DNA of 64,000 bases, from assembly GCF_000159095.1 (NCBI RefSeq), contig NZ_GG666296.1:100067-164066 (forward strand), given 5' to 3'. The notes under the pieces are model-generated. The model saw nothing but the letters and a program-made list of their open reading frames with translations. It ran no database searches and was not told the origin of the DNA. This document shows, piece after piece, positions 37,977-48,553 of this stretch (its first letter is position 1; each line of letters starts with the position of its first letter). The stretch comes from Anaerococcus tetradius ATCC 35098 (lineage in GTDB: Bacteria; Bacillota; Clostridia; Tissierellales; Peptoniphilaceae). The translations under genes were made by a program, and so were the position numbers.

Positions 37977-38889
37977 GAGATATATGCTATTAGATAATGA
38001 GTCAATCAAAGAAACTAGGAGGGTCATGAAGGATAGAAACCCTATCCTCTTTACCCTATGCCTATTTTTTGTGATGAATCTTATGCCAGCTGTAATAGCC
38101 TTTTTACTAGGTCTTATAATCTACCCCCTAGTAAAAGTATTAAAGCTAGGATATGTTCCTAAAATAGCTTATGGAAGTGACTCATTTATGATATTTGATT
38201 TACTTTCCACATTTTTCATAAGTCTCACTATTTATTTTTTCGTAAAAAAATATCAAAATAGAAATGCCAAGTCTCTAGGCCTAGTAGATGATAAAAAGCT
38301 CATATCCTACACCAAGGGTATCTTGATTGGTGGGGCTATGCTTACGGCATCTTTCCTTCTTGTCTTCTTATTTGGAGGCTTTAGGATAAGGGTCAATATT
38401 AGAAATATCAGTCCTTTTTTATATCTACTTTTTGTTATAGGTTGGATTTTCCAAGGCTTTGAGGAAGAATTAATTACGAGATCAGTGCTTATGAATTATT
38501 TTGCTGCTGTTAAGGACGTAAAGACGGGACTTATAGCCAATAGTTTGTTATTTGCTATCCTTCATGTAGGAAACACTTCCTTTAATGCTATAGCCTTTGT
38601 CAATTTACTCTTGATGGGTCTAGTATTTTCTATGATTTTTTACATAAACGATAGTATCTACACATCTGCAGCTTGTCATAGCGTATGGAATTTCCTCCAG
38701 GGAAATTTCTTTGGTATAAATGTTAGTGGAATAATTGATAGCCAAAATACCATCTTTAAGAGTGAACCTGTCGGCTCTTTCCTAATAAGTGGGGGTGGCT
38801 TCGGAATAGAGGCAAGCCTAATAGTAACCCTTGTCGAGCTTTTCGTCTTAGTTATTTTATTTAGGAAATTAAATAAGCCTTGTCATTAA
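37966..38889 (+). CDS. CPBP family intramembrane metalloprotease
   Basis: 307-residue membrane protein with about eight helices and the ABI/CPBP (Rce1-like) motifs: EEELITR (EExxxR), then FAILHVGN and HSVWNFLQG, the His residues of motifs 2 and 3. In Gram-positives such proteins are linked to bacteriocin self-immunity or membrane protein processing; no bacteriocin gene is seen here. I start at the ATG at 37966, inside the end of the previous gene, behind GGGAGG; a longer start would sit within that ribosome site. Confidence 0.85.
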   Translation: MLNKRYMLLDNESIKETRRVMKDRNPILFTLCLFFVMNLMPAVIAFLLGLIIYPLVKVLKLGYVPKIAYGSDSFMIFDLLSTFFISLTIYFFVKKYQNRNAKSLGLVDDKKLISYTKGILIGGAMLTASFLLVFLFGGFRIRVNIRNISPFLYLLFVIGWIFQGFEEELITRSVLMNYFAAVKDVKTGLIANSLLFAILHVGNTSFNAIAFVNLLLMGLVFSMIFYINDSIYTSAACHSVWNFLQGNFFGINVSGIIDSQNTIFKSEPVGSFLISGGGFGIEASLIVTLVELFVLVILFRKLNKPCH

Positions 38890-38893
38890 GACT

Positions 38894-38956
38894 AAAAAAA
38901 TAATCGTAGCCTATTTAGGGAGTTAAACTTCGTTTTAAGGCTACGATTATTTTTTG
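38894..38956. terminator. Bidirectional terminator
   Basis: AAAAAATAATCGTAGCC and GGCTACGATTATTTTTT form a long perfect stem between the CPBP gene and the convergent ilvD gene. Confidence 0.92.
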
Positions 38957-38962
38957 AAAAAA

Positions 38963-40624
38963 TTATCTTAGGACAGCTCCTTTATCAGAGCTTGTAACAC
39001 ATCTTCTATACCTATCAAGCCAACCTGATAGCTTATTATTATCAGTTGGAGTAAAATTCTTCATTCTTTCTTCCATTTCCTCGTCGGATATTTTTAGCCT
39101 GATAGAATATTTTTCTATATCAATTTCTATAAGATCGCCCTCTTTGATTATGCCGATTTCTCCACCTAGGGCAGCTTCTGGAGAAACGTGTCCTATTGAT
39201 GCTCCCCTTGATGCTCCTGAAAATCTTCCATCTGTTATAAGGGCAACACTCTTATCAAGGCCCATTCCTGCCAAGGCTGAAGTTGGATTTAGCATCTCTC
39301 TCATACCAGGGCCACCCTTAGGGCCTTCGTATCTTATTACTACTACATCGCCATCCTTTATGTCTCCCTCATATATAGCCTTGATTGCGGTATCTTCACT
39401 ATCAAATACTCTTGCAGGGCCAGTGTGTTTGAGCATGGACTTATCGACTGCACTTCTTTTTACAACAGCACCTTTTCTAGCTATATTGCCAAACAAGATA
39501 GCAAGGCCTCCAACTTTTGAGTAAGGCTTATCAATTGGTCTTATAACCTCGTGATTTTCTGGCTTAGCATCTTTAATTTGTTCATAGATACTGATGCCTT
39601 GGACAGTCTTACAATCTTTTTCTAGTAAATTAGCCATCATAAGTTCATTTTGGACAGCTGCTATACCACCGCTTAGGTAGAGGTCTTCCATATGAAATGG
39701 CCCAGCTGGTGCTAGATGACATAAATTAGGAACTTTTTCGCTAATCTCGTTAAACAAGTTAAGGTTGATATCTATGCCAGCTTCTGTGGCAATGGCAAGT
39801 AAGTGTAAGACCGTATTTGTAGAACAACCTAAAGCCATATCAGTTGCGATTGCATTTCTTATGGAAGAAGGAGTGATTATATCCTTAATCCTTACATCAT
39901 CATTAATCAATTCCATTATCTGATAGCCACTCTCCTTAGCAATCCTATATCTTTCAGCATAAACAGCAGGAGTTGTTCCATTTCCCTTGAGGGCTAGGCC
40001 TATAGCTTCTGAAAGACAGTTCATGGAATTTGCAGTGTACATTCCAGCACATGACCCACAAGTTGGACAAACAGCTTTTTCTATTTCGTAGAGTTCATCT
40101 TCTGTGATTATATTAGCCTTATTTTGACCGACAGCTTCGAAAGCGTAGGATAAGGAGATTTCTTTTTTCTTATTCTTGCCAGCAAGCATTGGTCCACCGC
40201 TAACGAGGATGGTTGGAAGATTTAACCTCAAAGCTCCCATTATCATACCAGGAACGATTTTATCGCAATTTGGTACTAGAACAAGACCGTCAAGGCCATG
40301 AGCCCTAGCCATGGTTTCGACACTATCAGCTATTAACTCCCTACTGGGAAGGGAGTATTTCATGCCGACATGGCCCATAGCTATTCCATCACAAACACCT
40401 ATTGATGGGATGAGGATAGGAGTTCCCCCGTTCATCAAGACCCCATCTTTTACAGCTTGGGATACCTTATCTAGGTACATATGGCCTGGCACTATCTCAC
40501 TATAGGCAGAAATAATTCCTACGAGGGGTCTTTCTAGTTGTCTTTTTGTATATCCAAGGGCGTAAAAGAGAGACCTGTTTGGGGCTCTCTCTACACCCTT
40601 TAGGACCTTATCACTATTTAACAT
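38963..40624 (-). CDS. ilvD: Dihydroxy-acid dehydratase
   Basis: 553-residue iron-sulfur enzyme that makes 2-oxoisovalerate and 2-oxo-3-methylvalerate in valine and isoleucine synthesis. Cluster ligands and signatures are intact: the [11 protein letters not shown] and [17 protein letters not shown] motifs and [11 protein letters not shown] near the C-terminus. Last gene of ilvBNCD. AAGGAG precedes the ATG, 10 bases after ilvC. The SUF operon in this window would supply its cluster. Confidence 0.96.
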   Translation of the reverse strand: MLNSDKVLKGVERAPNRSLFYALGYTKRQLERPLVGIISAYSEIVPGHMYLDKVSQAVKDGVLMNGGTPILIPSIGVCDGIAMGHVGMKYSLPSRELIADSVETMARAHGLDGLVLVPNCDKIVPGMIMGALRLNLPTILVSGGPMLAGKNKKKEISLSYAFEAVGQNKANIITEDELYEIEKAVCPTCGSCAGMYTANSMNCLSEAIGLALKGNGTTPAVYAERYRIAKESGYQIMELINDDVRIKDIITPSSIRNAIATDMALGCSTNTVLHLLAIATEAGIDINLNLFNEISEKVPNLCHLAPAGPFHMEDLYLSGGIAAVQNELMMANLLEKDCKTVQGISIYEQIKDAKPENHEVIRPIDKPYSKVGGLAILFGNIARKGAVVKRSAVDKSMLKHTGPARVFDSEDTAIKAIYEGDIKDGDVVVIRYEGPKGGPGMREMLNPTSALAGMGLDKSVALITDGRFSGASRGASIGHVSPEAALGGEIGIIKEGDLIEIDIEKYSIRLKISDEEMEERMKNFTPTDNNKLSGWLDRYRRCVTSSDKGAVLR

Positions 40625-40633
40625 CTAAGCTCC

Positions 40634-42119
<1,486 letters not shown>

Positions 42120-42121
42120 TT

Positions 42122-43786
42122 TTACTCCATAATAACATCATCTACAGTTCCACCAGCTGGAATCATTGGTAGAACTAACTCATTCTTGTCAATTCTAACT
42201 TCTATAATCGATACCTTATTTGAACTTGCAGCCTTATTAAAAGACTCTTTGAAGTCTGAGAGCTTATCACAGCTATAGCCTTCCGCTCCCATAGAATCTG
42301 CAAGTTTTACATAATCAATCGTCTTTTCTATATTGGTCCCTGAAAATCTATTGTTATAAAGAAGGTGTTGCCACTGCCTAACCATGCCAAGAGTAGAATT
42401 ATTCATAATTACACTTATGACCTTTACATTATTATTAACAGCAGTCAAAATCTCATTAAAATTCATATTAAATGAACCATCACCAGTTATATGAACAACA
42501 GGCCTATCGGGATTAGCAAGCTTAGCACCAATAGATGCTCCATAGCCAAAGCCCATAGTACCAAGTCCACCACTAGTAAGAAAAGATCTCGGCTTAGTTC
42601 TGCCACAATACTGGGCTGTCCACATTTGATGTTGACCAACATCAGTTACAAATATCAAATCTTCACCTAGAAATTCTGAAATATAAGAAATAACTTGATG
42701 TGGTTTAATCTTATCTCTACAGTCCTCAGGCTTATAATCATCCTTCTTTAATTCATTGACTCTCCTTATCCACTCCTTTCTATCCTTTTTTTCTATATAA
42801 TCTAAAAGCTCTGATAAAATCTCTTTCAAATCTCCAACTAGACTAAAGTCTGTGAAAATATTCTTATCAATTTCTGACTTATCAATGTCAATATGTACTA
42901 TATAAGCATTCTTGGCGAATTTTTTTGTATTAAGAGCTACCCTGTCAGAAAACCTAACTCCGCAAGCTATAAGCAAATCACACTCATCAATAGCATGATT
43001 TGTACTATACCTACCATGCATACCTAACATTCCTAAGTTAAGCTCATCCTCATAGCCCAAAACTCCTATGCCCATGATAGTATTGCAAGCAGGAATATTT
43101 GATAACTTAATCAACTCTCTAAGCTCCATAAAACTACCAGATGAGGTAAGACCCCCACCACAATAGATGATAGGTCTTTTAGAATTATTTATACATTCTG
43201 CTAACTTCTTGATATCTTCAAGGCTTGGCTTATTTTTTAATGAATCATCGACAAGCTTCTCTTTTTTCTCATACTCCCAATAATCACCCATAACATCGCT
43301 TGGAATATCAATAAGCACTGGGCCCTTTCTGCCAGAGTTTGCAATCAAAAACGCTCTTCTTATAGTATCTTGCAAGTCTTTTATATCCCTTACTATAAAA
43401 TTGTGTTTGGTAATTGGCATAGTAATGCCTACAATATCAATTTCTTGGAAAGAATCCTTACCCAAAAGTTTCCTTCCAGCATTGCCAGTAATACAAACTA
43501 AGGGAATAGAATCCATAAAGGCTGTCGCAATCCCTGTAACTATATTAGTTGCTCCAGGTCCTGATGTAGCCATAACAACTCCGACCTTTCCGCTTGACCT
43601 AGCATAACCATCAGCAGCGTGAGATGCTCCTTGTTCGTGACTTGTCCTAATCAGCCTTATCTTATCTGAATAATCATAAAGCGAATCAAAGACTTGGATA
43701 ACTGATCCGCCTGGATAGGCGAAGAGAGTATCAACTCCCTCATCAATCAGTGTTTTTACTATAATTTCTGATCCTTTTATTCTCAT
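42122..43786 (-). CDS. ilvB: Acetolactate synthase, large (catalytic) subunit
   Basis: 554-residue thiamine-diphosphate enzyme forming acetolactate or acetohydroxybutyrate. N-terminal Pyr domain with the catalytic Glu in IRTSHEQGASHAADGYAR; central FAD-binding domain; C-terminal PP domain with the ThDP motif GDGSFNMNFNEI...NN. First gene of ilvBNCD, under an Ile-type T-box. No ilvA or leu genes are in the window. Confidence 0.96.
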   Translation of the reverse strand: MRIKGSEIIVKTLIDEGVDTLFAYPGGSVIQVFDSLYDYSDKIRLIRTSHEQGASHAADGYARSSGKVGVVMATSGPGATNIVTGIATAFMDSIPLVCITGNAGRKLLGKDSFQEIDIVGITMPITKHNFIVRDIKDLQDTIRRAFLIANSGRKGPVLIDIPSDVMGDYWEYEKKEKLVDDSLKNKPSLEDIKKLAECINNSKRPIIYCGGGLTSSGSFMELRELIKLSNIPACNTIMGIGVLGYEDELNLGMLGMHGRYSTNHAIDECDLLIACGVRFSDRVALNTKKFAKNAYIVHIDIDKSEIDKNIFTDFSLVGDLKEILSELLDYIEKKDRKEWIRRVNELKKDDYKPEDCRDKIKPHQVISYISEFLGEDLIFVTDVGQHQMWTAQYCGRTKPRSFLTSGGLGTMGFGYGASIGAKLANPDRPVVHITGDGSFNMNFNEILTAVNNNVKVISVIMNNSTLGMVRQWQHLLYNNRFSGTNIEKTIDYVKLADSMGAEGYSCDKLSDFKESFNKAASSNKVSIIEVRIDKNELVLPMIPAGGTVDDVIME

Positions 43787-43820
43787 CTTAACCTCTTAAT
43801 AATATTCGAAAATTTTCTAT

Positions 43821-44068
43821 AAAAAAAGTCCTCTGTCATATGACAAAGGACGAAAGTTCCGCGGTACCACCTTTTTTCTTATAAAAATAAGCTCTCAAGC
43901 ATCCAACAATGCTGGGTAGTGATAACGCCTACCAATGCGTCAAATCTTACTATAGTTCAGACTTGCATTAGAAAAATGATTTTCGAAAATCAGCTTGAAT
44001 ATAGACTTTCACCAAACGTCTACTCTCTGAAATCCCTACTGAATCTACTCTTTTTTTCTGCTAATTTA
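43821..44068 (-). promoter_or_regulatory. T-box riboswitch (isoleucine) upstream of ilvBNCD
   Basis: Read on the minus strand: the T-box sequence AAGGTGGTACCGCGGA, then the terminator GTCCTTTGTCATATGACAGAGGAC with TTTTTTT (43821-43851). Distal stem I shows AGAGAG and GGTGAAAG motifs. The stem I closing strand TTTTTCTAAT pairs near the leader start. The codon one base before it is ATC (43978-43980 on the plus strand), in the same relative place as ACC in the thrS leader, so the specifier is read as Ile. Confidence 0.92.
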
Positions 44069-44079
44069 TTCTTGATAAT

Positions 44080-44108
44080 ATATTAATCTCTTTTCGAAGG
44101 TTTGTCAA
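44080..44108 (-). promoter_or_regulatory. Promoter of the ilvBNCD operon
   Basis: On the minus strand TTGACA (44108-44103) and TAATAT (44085-44080) with a 17-bp spacer, just upstream of the T-box stem I. Confidence 0.8.
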
Positions 44109-44140
44109 ATAAAATTTCAAAATAATTTTTTATTATTCAT

Positions 44141-44164
44141 AAAAAGCCTTGAAACAAAGGCTTT
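44141..44164 (-). terminator. Second terminator downstream of pgi
   Basis: AAAGCCTTGAAACAAAGGCTTT folds into an eight-pair hairpin; on the minus strand it continues into TTTTT. It backs up the stronger hairpin at 44193 and protects the ilv promoter from read-through. Confidence 0.7.
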
Positions 44165-44192
44165 CTAGCTCAAAAAAATATAAAAATATTAA

Positions 44193-44226
44193 TAAAAAAT
44201 CACTCTGAACTTGAAATCCAGAGTGA
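44193..44226 (-). terminator. Terminator of pgi
   Basis: On the minus strand ATCACTCTG and CAGAGTGAT pair around an 11-base loop and are followed by TTTTTTA. It starts within a few bases of the pgi stop codon. Confidence 0.88.
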
Positions 44227-44232
44227 TGGATA

Positions 44233-45510
44233 TTAATTTTCGTAACCTGGCTTGCCGAGAAGCTTGAACATTTGTGATTTGTATTCTTCAACTCCTGGTT
44301 GGTTAAATGGATTTACCCCTAACATGTAACCAGAAACGCCTACAGCTATTTCGAAGAAATAGAATAGTTTGGCAATATTTTTAGCAGAAATCTTATCTAG
44401 TTTTATCCTGATATTAGCAACCTCACCCTTTACATGGGCTATAGTTGTTCCTTCCATAGCTTGTTTGTTTACAAAGCTCATGGTCTTTCCTGCTAGGTAG
44501 TTTAGGCCATCGAGATTATCTTTTTCTTCTTTGATGGTAAGGTCTTTGTTTGGATTTTCGATCTCTAGGACAGTCTCAAATAGGTTTCTCTTACCCTCTT
44601 GAATCATTTGTCCTACTGAGTGAAGGTCGGTTGTATTATTAACAGATACTGGGAAGATTCCCTTGCCATCTTTTCCTTCACTTTCTGCAAAAAGTTGCTT
44701 CCACCATTCGGCTATATATTTTAACTTTGATTCATAGTTTACAAGAACTTCTATATCCTTTCCAGCTTCATTTAACATATTTCTAATGGCAGCGTATTTG
44801 ATAGCAGGGTTTTCGAAAGATCTTTGAGTGTACTCATCCATACCTTCTTTAAAACCGGCCATAAATTCATCAAGGTCAATTCCAGCTACTGCAAGTGGGA
44901 GAAGGCCTACGGCTGATATAACAGAAAATCTTCCGCCAATATCATCTGGTACGACAAAAGTTTCATAGCCTTCCGCATCGGCAAGTTCTTTTAAAGCTCC
45001 CTTAGCCTTATCTGTAGTAGCAAAAATTCTCTTCTTGGCTTCTTCTTTTCCATATTTTTCTTCAATAGCATCTTTTAAGAATCTGAAGGCTATGGCAGGT
45101 TCTGTAGTAGTACCTGACTTAGAAATAACATTTAAAGAATAGTCCTTATCCTTTAGATAATCGAGAAGGTCAGACAAATATTCCCCAGAAATTTGATTTC
45201 CTGCATAGATTAGCTTAACTTTTCTATTAGAATTAAAATAAGAATCACAAGCCACATCAACAGCCTTGATACCTAGATAGGATCCACCTATACCAATTGA
45301 AATCAAAACATCAGAATTCTTGTTGATTTTTTCTGCTGCTTTTTTGATTCTTTCAAACTCTTCCTTGTCATAATCTACAGGTCTTTCAATCCAACCGAGA
45401 AAGTCATTACCGGCTCCATCCTTATTCATCAAAGTATCAAAGGCGGAAAGAGCCTTATCCTCATAGCTAGACAAATTGTCTAAGTTTACATTAGTAAAAT
45501 CTAATTTCAT
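44233..45510 (-). CDS. pgi: Glucose-6-phosphate isomerase
   Basis: 425-residue cytosolic enzyme interconverting glucose 6-phosphate and fructose 6-phosphate. Both PGI signatures are readable: [12 protein letters not shown] and, near the C-terminus, [14 protein letters not shown]. Short form typical of Firmicutes. AGGAGG precedes the ATG. Monocistronic, with two terminators behind it. It links hexose uptake and nagB output to glycolysis. Confidence 0.96.
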   Translation of the reverse strand: MKLDFTNVNLDNLSSYEDKALSAFDTLMNKDGAGNDFLGWIERPVDYDKEEFERIKKAAEKINKNSDVLISIGIGGSYLGIKAVDVACDSYFNSNRKVKLIYAGNQISGEYLSDLLDYLKDKDYSLNVISKSGTTTEPAIAFRFLKDAIEEKYGKEEAKKRIFATTDKAKGALKELADAEGYETFVVPDDIGGRFSVISAVGLLPLAVAGIDLDEFMAGFKEGMDEYTQRSFENPAIKYAAIRNMLNEAGKDIEVLVNYESKLKYIAEWWKQLFAESEGKDGKGIFPVSVNNTTDLHSVGQMIQEGKRNLFETVLEIENPNKDLTIKEEKDNLDGLNYLAGKTMSFVNKQAMEGTTIAHVKGEVANIRIKLDKISAKNIAKLFYFFEIAVGVSGYMLGVNPFNQPGVEEYKSQMFKLLGKPGYEN

Positions 45511-45700
45511 ATTCTCCTCCTATATATACCTTTATTATACCCGATAAAATTATTTTCCATTATCAAATAATTATACAGACTTGAAAGTCAGCCATAAAGA
45601 ATGCTCACGAAAAAGATAAAGTTTTCCTGTGAGATATAGAAAAATTACCTCTTAAAATCAAACGTTGGAAAATAGATGAAGAATAAGGGTTGATTATGTA

Positions 45701-45754
45701 TTTGATAATGATTCTAAGTATCATAATTAGAATGATAAAAACTTTAGAATGATT
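45701..45754. promoter_or_regulatory. Candidate Fur/PerR-like operator cluster upstream of rubrerythrin
   Basis: GATAATGATTC, TATCAT...ATGATA (45719-45737) and AGAATGATTC lie in succession, giving three AATGAT repeats just before the -35 box. Spacing and sequence resemble Fur-family boxes; PerR is the usual regulator of rubrerythrin in clostridia. This is inference. The rest of 45511-45700 shows nothing recognisable. Confidence 0.45.
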
Positions 45755-45755
45755 C

Positions 45756-45783
45756 TTGACAAATGAAATTTATATAATATAAT
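45756..45783 (+). promoter_or_regulatory. Promoter of rubrerythrin
   Basis: TTGACA (45756-45761) and TATAAT (45778-45783) with a 16-bp spacer; the start codon follows 43 bases later behind AAGGAG. Confidence 0.88.
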
Positions 45784-45825
45784 GTGAATACAAGTCGAAG
45801 AAAGAAATAAAAAAGGAGTGTACAT

Positions 45826-46416
45826 ATGACATTAAAAGGAACAAAAACAGCACAAAATCTAATTACATCATTCGCAGGTGAAAGCCAAGCAACAATGAGA
45901 TATAACTATGCAGCAAAAGTTGCAAAAAAAGAAGGTTATCAACAAATCGCTGCAATCTTTGAAGAAACAGCAAGAAACGAAGTTGAACACGCTGCAAGAT
46001 TCTACAAATTCTTAAAAGAAGAATTTAAACTTGAAGCAATTGAACTTAACCCAGAATACACAGCATTCCCAGTTATCTTCCATGACACCCTAACAAACCT
46101 ACAAGGTGCTATAGATGGTGAAAATGAAGAATGTGAACATATGTATCCATCATTTGCAGATGTTGCAGAAGAAGAAGGATTTGATGAAATTGCTAGAGCA
46201 TTCAGAAACATCGCAAAAGCTGAAGGAGCTCATAGAGATAGATATCAAAAACTTCATGACAATGTTGAAAATGGAAAAGTATTTGAAAGAGACGAAAAAG
46301 TTATTTGGAAATGCGGAAACTGTGGCTTCCTATATGAAGGAAAAGTTGCACCAAAGATTTGTCCAGCTTGTCATCACAAACAAGAATGGTTCGAAATCGC
46401 AAACTTTAACTATTAA
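45826..46416 (+). CDS. rbr: Rubrerythrin
   Basis: 196-residue non-haem iron protein that reduces hydrogen peroxide in anaerobes. N-terminal four-helix diiron domain (about 1-150) with the paired E-x2-H type ligands (FAGESQATMRY, EETARNEVEHA, EEEGFDEIARAF, AKAEGAHRDRY). C-terminal rubredoxin-like FeS4 domain (about 155-196) with CGNCGFLYEG and CPACHH. Domain order and length are standard. Strong promoter and codon use suggest high expression. It donates oxidative-stress protection to the oxygen-sensitive enzymes here. Confidence 0.96.
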   Translation: MTLKGTKTAQNLITSFAGESQATMRYNYAAKVAKKEGYQQIAAIFEETARNEVEHAARFYKFLKEEFKLEAIELNPEYTAFPVIFHDTLTNLQGAIDGENEECEHMYPSFADVAEEEGFDEIARAFRNIAKAEGAHRDRYQKLHDNVENGKVFERDEKVIWKCGNCGFLYEGKVAPKICPACHHKQEWFEIANFNY

Positions 46417-46429
46417 TAAGAAATTTGTG

Positions 46430-46454
46430 CCAGGGCCTTGGTCCTGGTTTTTTT
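46430..46454 (+). terminator. Terminator of rubrerythrin
   Basis: CCAGGGCCTTGGTCCTGG folds into an eight-pair hairpin with a two-base loop, followed by TTTTTTT. Confidence 0.88.
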
Positions 46455-46620
46455 GTGGGCAATTTTATAAATTTAGAAGTTACAATCCTAGATGATTATT
46501 TTAGATATAGAAAAAGCCCTTATTTGTAGATAACTATTAACCAATAGTCCTAGTCTTAGGGATAGAACTTTTTCTTTCTACTCGTATAATTTAAGTGAAA
46601 GATAAGTAAGAGGAGGCAAT

Positions 46621-47343
46621 ATGAAAGTAATAGTATGCAAAGACTACGATGATATGAGCAAAAAAGCGGCAGACTTGGTCATATCAAATATCATAGAAAA
46701 ACCACAAATTAAATTGGGCCTTGCTACAGGGTCTTCTCCAGTGGGCCTTTATCAATATTTAATTAAGGCAAATGATGAGGGAGAGATTAGTTTCAAATAT
46801 GCAAAATCAATAAATCTTGACGAATATGTAGGTATTGATTCAGAAAATGAACATTCTTATAAGTATTTTATGAAGAAAAACTTCTTCGACCATGTTTCAT
46901 TTAATGAGGGGACTAATATTCTACCAAAGGCTAAGGATAATGACGAAAAATACGCCAAAGACTATGACAAGATCCTCGATGAATTTGGACAAAGAGATAT
47001 TCAAATTCTAGGCATAGGTGAAAATGGCCATGTAGCCTTTAATGAGCCAGCCGATAAACTCAATAGGAGAACTTCGATAGTAAAATTAGCTGATAGCACC
47101 ATTGAGGCTAATTCAAGATTTTTTGCTAGCAAAGAAGACGTTCCTAAATATGCTATCTCTATGGGAATGGCAGATATCTTCAATGCAAAAACTATAATTC
47201 TTCTTGCAAATGGCAAGAAAAAACACCAAGCTGTTAAAAGATTATTAGAAGACGAAAGCCTATCGACAGACTTTCCAGCAGGATTCTTATCCCTTCATCC
47301 AAATGTCTATATTTATGTAGATGAGGAAGCTTATAGGGGTTAG
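46621..47343 (+). CDS. nagB: Glucosamine-6-phosphate deaminase
   Basis: 240-residue enzyme converting glucosamine 6-phosphate to fructose 6-phosphate and ammonia. Catalytic motifs are intact: LATGSSPVGLY (phosphate loop), INLDEYVG (Asp that takes the proton), and GIGENGHVAFNEPAD. Short, allosteric-poor form typical of Firmicutes. AGGAGG precedes the ATG, and a strong terminator follows. nagA is not in the window. Confidence 0.95.
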   Translation: MKVIVCKDYDDMSKKAADLVISNIIEKPQIKLGLATGSSPVGLYQYLIKANDEGEISFKYAKSINLDEYVGIDSENEHSYKYFMKKNFFDHVSFNEGTNILPKAKDNDEKYAKDYDKILDEFGQRDIQILGIGENGHVAFNEPADKLNRRTSIVKLADSTIEANSRFFASKEDVPKYAISMGMADIFNAKTIILLANGKKKHQAVKRLLEDESLSTDFPAGFLSLHPNVYIYVDEEAYRG

Positions 47344-47352
47344 TATTTATAG

Positions 47353-47377
47353 CCAGAGCAGATGCTCTGGTTTTTTT
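47353..47377 (+). terminator. Terminator of nagB
   Basis: CCAGAGCAGATGCTCTGG forms a seven-pair stem with a four-base loop, followed by TTTTTTT. Confidence 0.92.
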
Positions 47378-47387
47378 ATGGCAAGGG

Positions 47388-47436
47388 TTGACAAGAATAC
47401 TTGTCAATTATATAATAATGACAAAGATACTTGTCA
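47388..47436 (+). promoter_or_regulatory. Promoter with twin inverted-repeat operators
   Basis: TTGACA (47388-47393) and TATAAT (47411-47416) have a 17-bp spacer. The -35 box starts the perfect palindrome TTGACAAGAATACTTGTCAA (47388-47407). A second copy, TGACAAAGATACTTGTCA (47419-47436), lies just after the -10. Their centres are 30 bp apart, about three helical turns. The next gene is an HTH regulator, so autorepression is likely. Confidence 0.85.
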
Positions 47437-47455
47437 AGAAAGGAGCTTAGATTTA

Positions 47456-47665
47456 TTGAAATTAGTTAATAAACTTTCTGAAATCAGAAAGGAAAAAGGA
47501 ATCAATCAGACAGATCTTGGTAATATGGTAGGAGTTTCAAGACAGACCATATCTCTTATTGAAAGAGGAGATTACAATCCTTCAGTTATGGTTGCTCTAA
47601 GTCTTGCCAGAGTTTTTGATATGAGAGTCGAGGATATTTTCGGATTGGAGGAAGAATATGAATAA
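47456..47665 (+). CDS. XRE-family HTH transcriptional regulator, small
   Basis: 69-residue Cro/CI-type DNA-binding protein that is almost only a helix-turn-helix (LGNMVGVSRQTISLIERGDYNPS, about residues 18-40). I place the start at TTG 47456, behind AAGGAG and after both operators; the longer reading from 47321 would run through the nagB terminator and this promoter. It overlaps the DUF3169-like gene by 8 bases. Such short regulators often control a co-transcribed membrane protein. Confidence 0.88.
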   Translation: MKLVNKLSEIRKEKGINQTDLGNMVGVSRQTISLIERGDYNPSVMVALSLARVFDMRVEDIFGLEEEYE

Positions 47666-48356
47666 GAAAAAATTTTTGATGTTAATTATAGTAGGGCTTC
47701 TAGTTGGGACTTTTTCTGGATGGATATTTGAAAATGTTGCGCTAAGCGATTTGGGAAAGGCTATTAAGTTCTTCCTAATAAAAAATGTATTTGCGATATC
47801 TCTTACAGTAATCGTATTAAGCCTTATAATAGCCTATGCTTTTTATAGGAAGTCTAAAAAAGAAATCGAAAAAGGTCTTAAAGGCGAAGATCCAATTCCA
47901 ACAAAATACACTAACTATAGCCTTATGGTAAGAGAGGTAAGTATTTTTCTAATCTTTGCTCTTGCGAGCATATGGGCTATGTCTATGGGCGTTTATTCTT
48001 ACAAATCTTGGATTAATATAAAAGAGGCTTTGATTATAATACTAGGGTTTATAGTTTATATAATCCTTATATCAATGATTTTTCAAAAAAACTACGAGCT
48101 TATCAAGAAAGTAGAACCAAATAGAAAAGCTGACACCCTTGATTTTAAGTTTAATAAGAAGTTTATAGAAGAATCTGACGAGATGCTAAAAGCTGATTAT
48201 TACAAAAAAGGCTACAGGGGCTATAGCGCAACTATTCTTACAAATTTCATAATGCTAGTAGTTCTATCAGGACTAGGCTTTTACACAGATGTAGGGATAC
48301 TAGCACCAATATTTCTAGCTATTTCTTCTATTATAGGAATTATAGCAGCAAAATAA
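47658..48356 (+). CDS. DUF3169-like membrane protein
   Basis: 232 residues with about six hydrophobic helices in three pairs (about 8-28 and 42-65, 92-112 and 122-142, 190-230) and a charged loop (about 145-185). It resembles the DUF3169 family, which is often encoded directly after a small XRE regulator; role unknown. GGAGG precedes the ATG. Its stop codon is the last base before palindromic element A. Confidence 0.72.
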   Translation: MNKKKFLMLIIVGLLVGTFSGWIFENVALSDLGKAIKFFLIKNVFAISLTVIVLSLIIAYAFYRKSKKEIEKGLKGEDPIPTKYTNYSLMVREVSIFLIFALASIWAMSMGVYSYKSWINIKEALIIILGFIVYIILISMIFQKNYELIKKVEPNRKADTLDFKFNKKFIEESDEMLKADYYKKGYRGYSATILTNFIMLVVLSGLGFYTDVGILAPIFLAISSIIGIIAAK

Positions 48357-48551
48357 GGGGTTGTTGCAAAACTATGAATAATCATCGTACCATCATTAGA
48401 AGGTTCTCTTAGGAAAATTTACCTCTCCTTGCCGGTGGGCATATTAGTGCCTGCCGACTGATGGAGGCATTTAGCCCGTCGGCGTTATGAGGCTTTCCGT
48501 GGAGGTTCTTCTAACGATAATGGTACGATTTATTCATTCTGCAACAGCCCC
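48357..48551. repeat. Palindromic intergenic element, copy A (long form)
   Basis: 195-bp element that fills the entire gap between the stop codons of two convergent genes. The outer arms (GGGGTTGTTGCA... and ...TGCAACAGCCCC, then ATGAATAA/TTATTCAT, ATCGTACCAT/ATGGTACGAT, TTAGAAG/CTTCTAA) pair over about 50 bases. The centre holds three GC-rich 20-nt units: 48422-48441 (inverted), 48449-48468 and 48474-48493. It is opposite in orientation to copies B and C. It can act as a bidirectional terminator; any other role is unknown. Confidence 0.88.
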
Positions 48552-48553
48552 TT

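Noticed and set aside
46115..46495. Open frame overlapping rubrerythrin in another plus-strand frame
   Set aside because: Rubrerythrin is certain in the other frame, and this one runs through its terminator.
47321..47455. Upstream extension of the HTH regulator
   Set aside because: It would run through the nagB terminator, the promoter and both operators.
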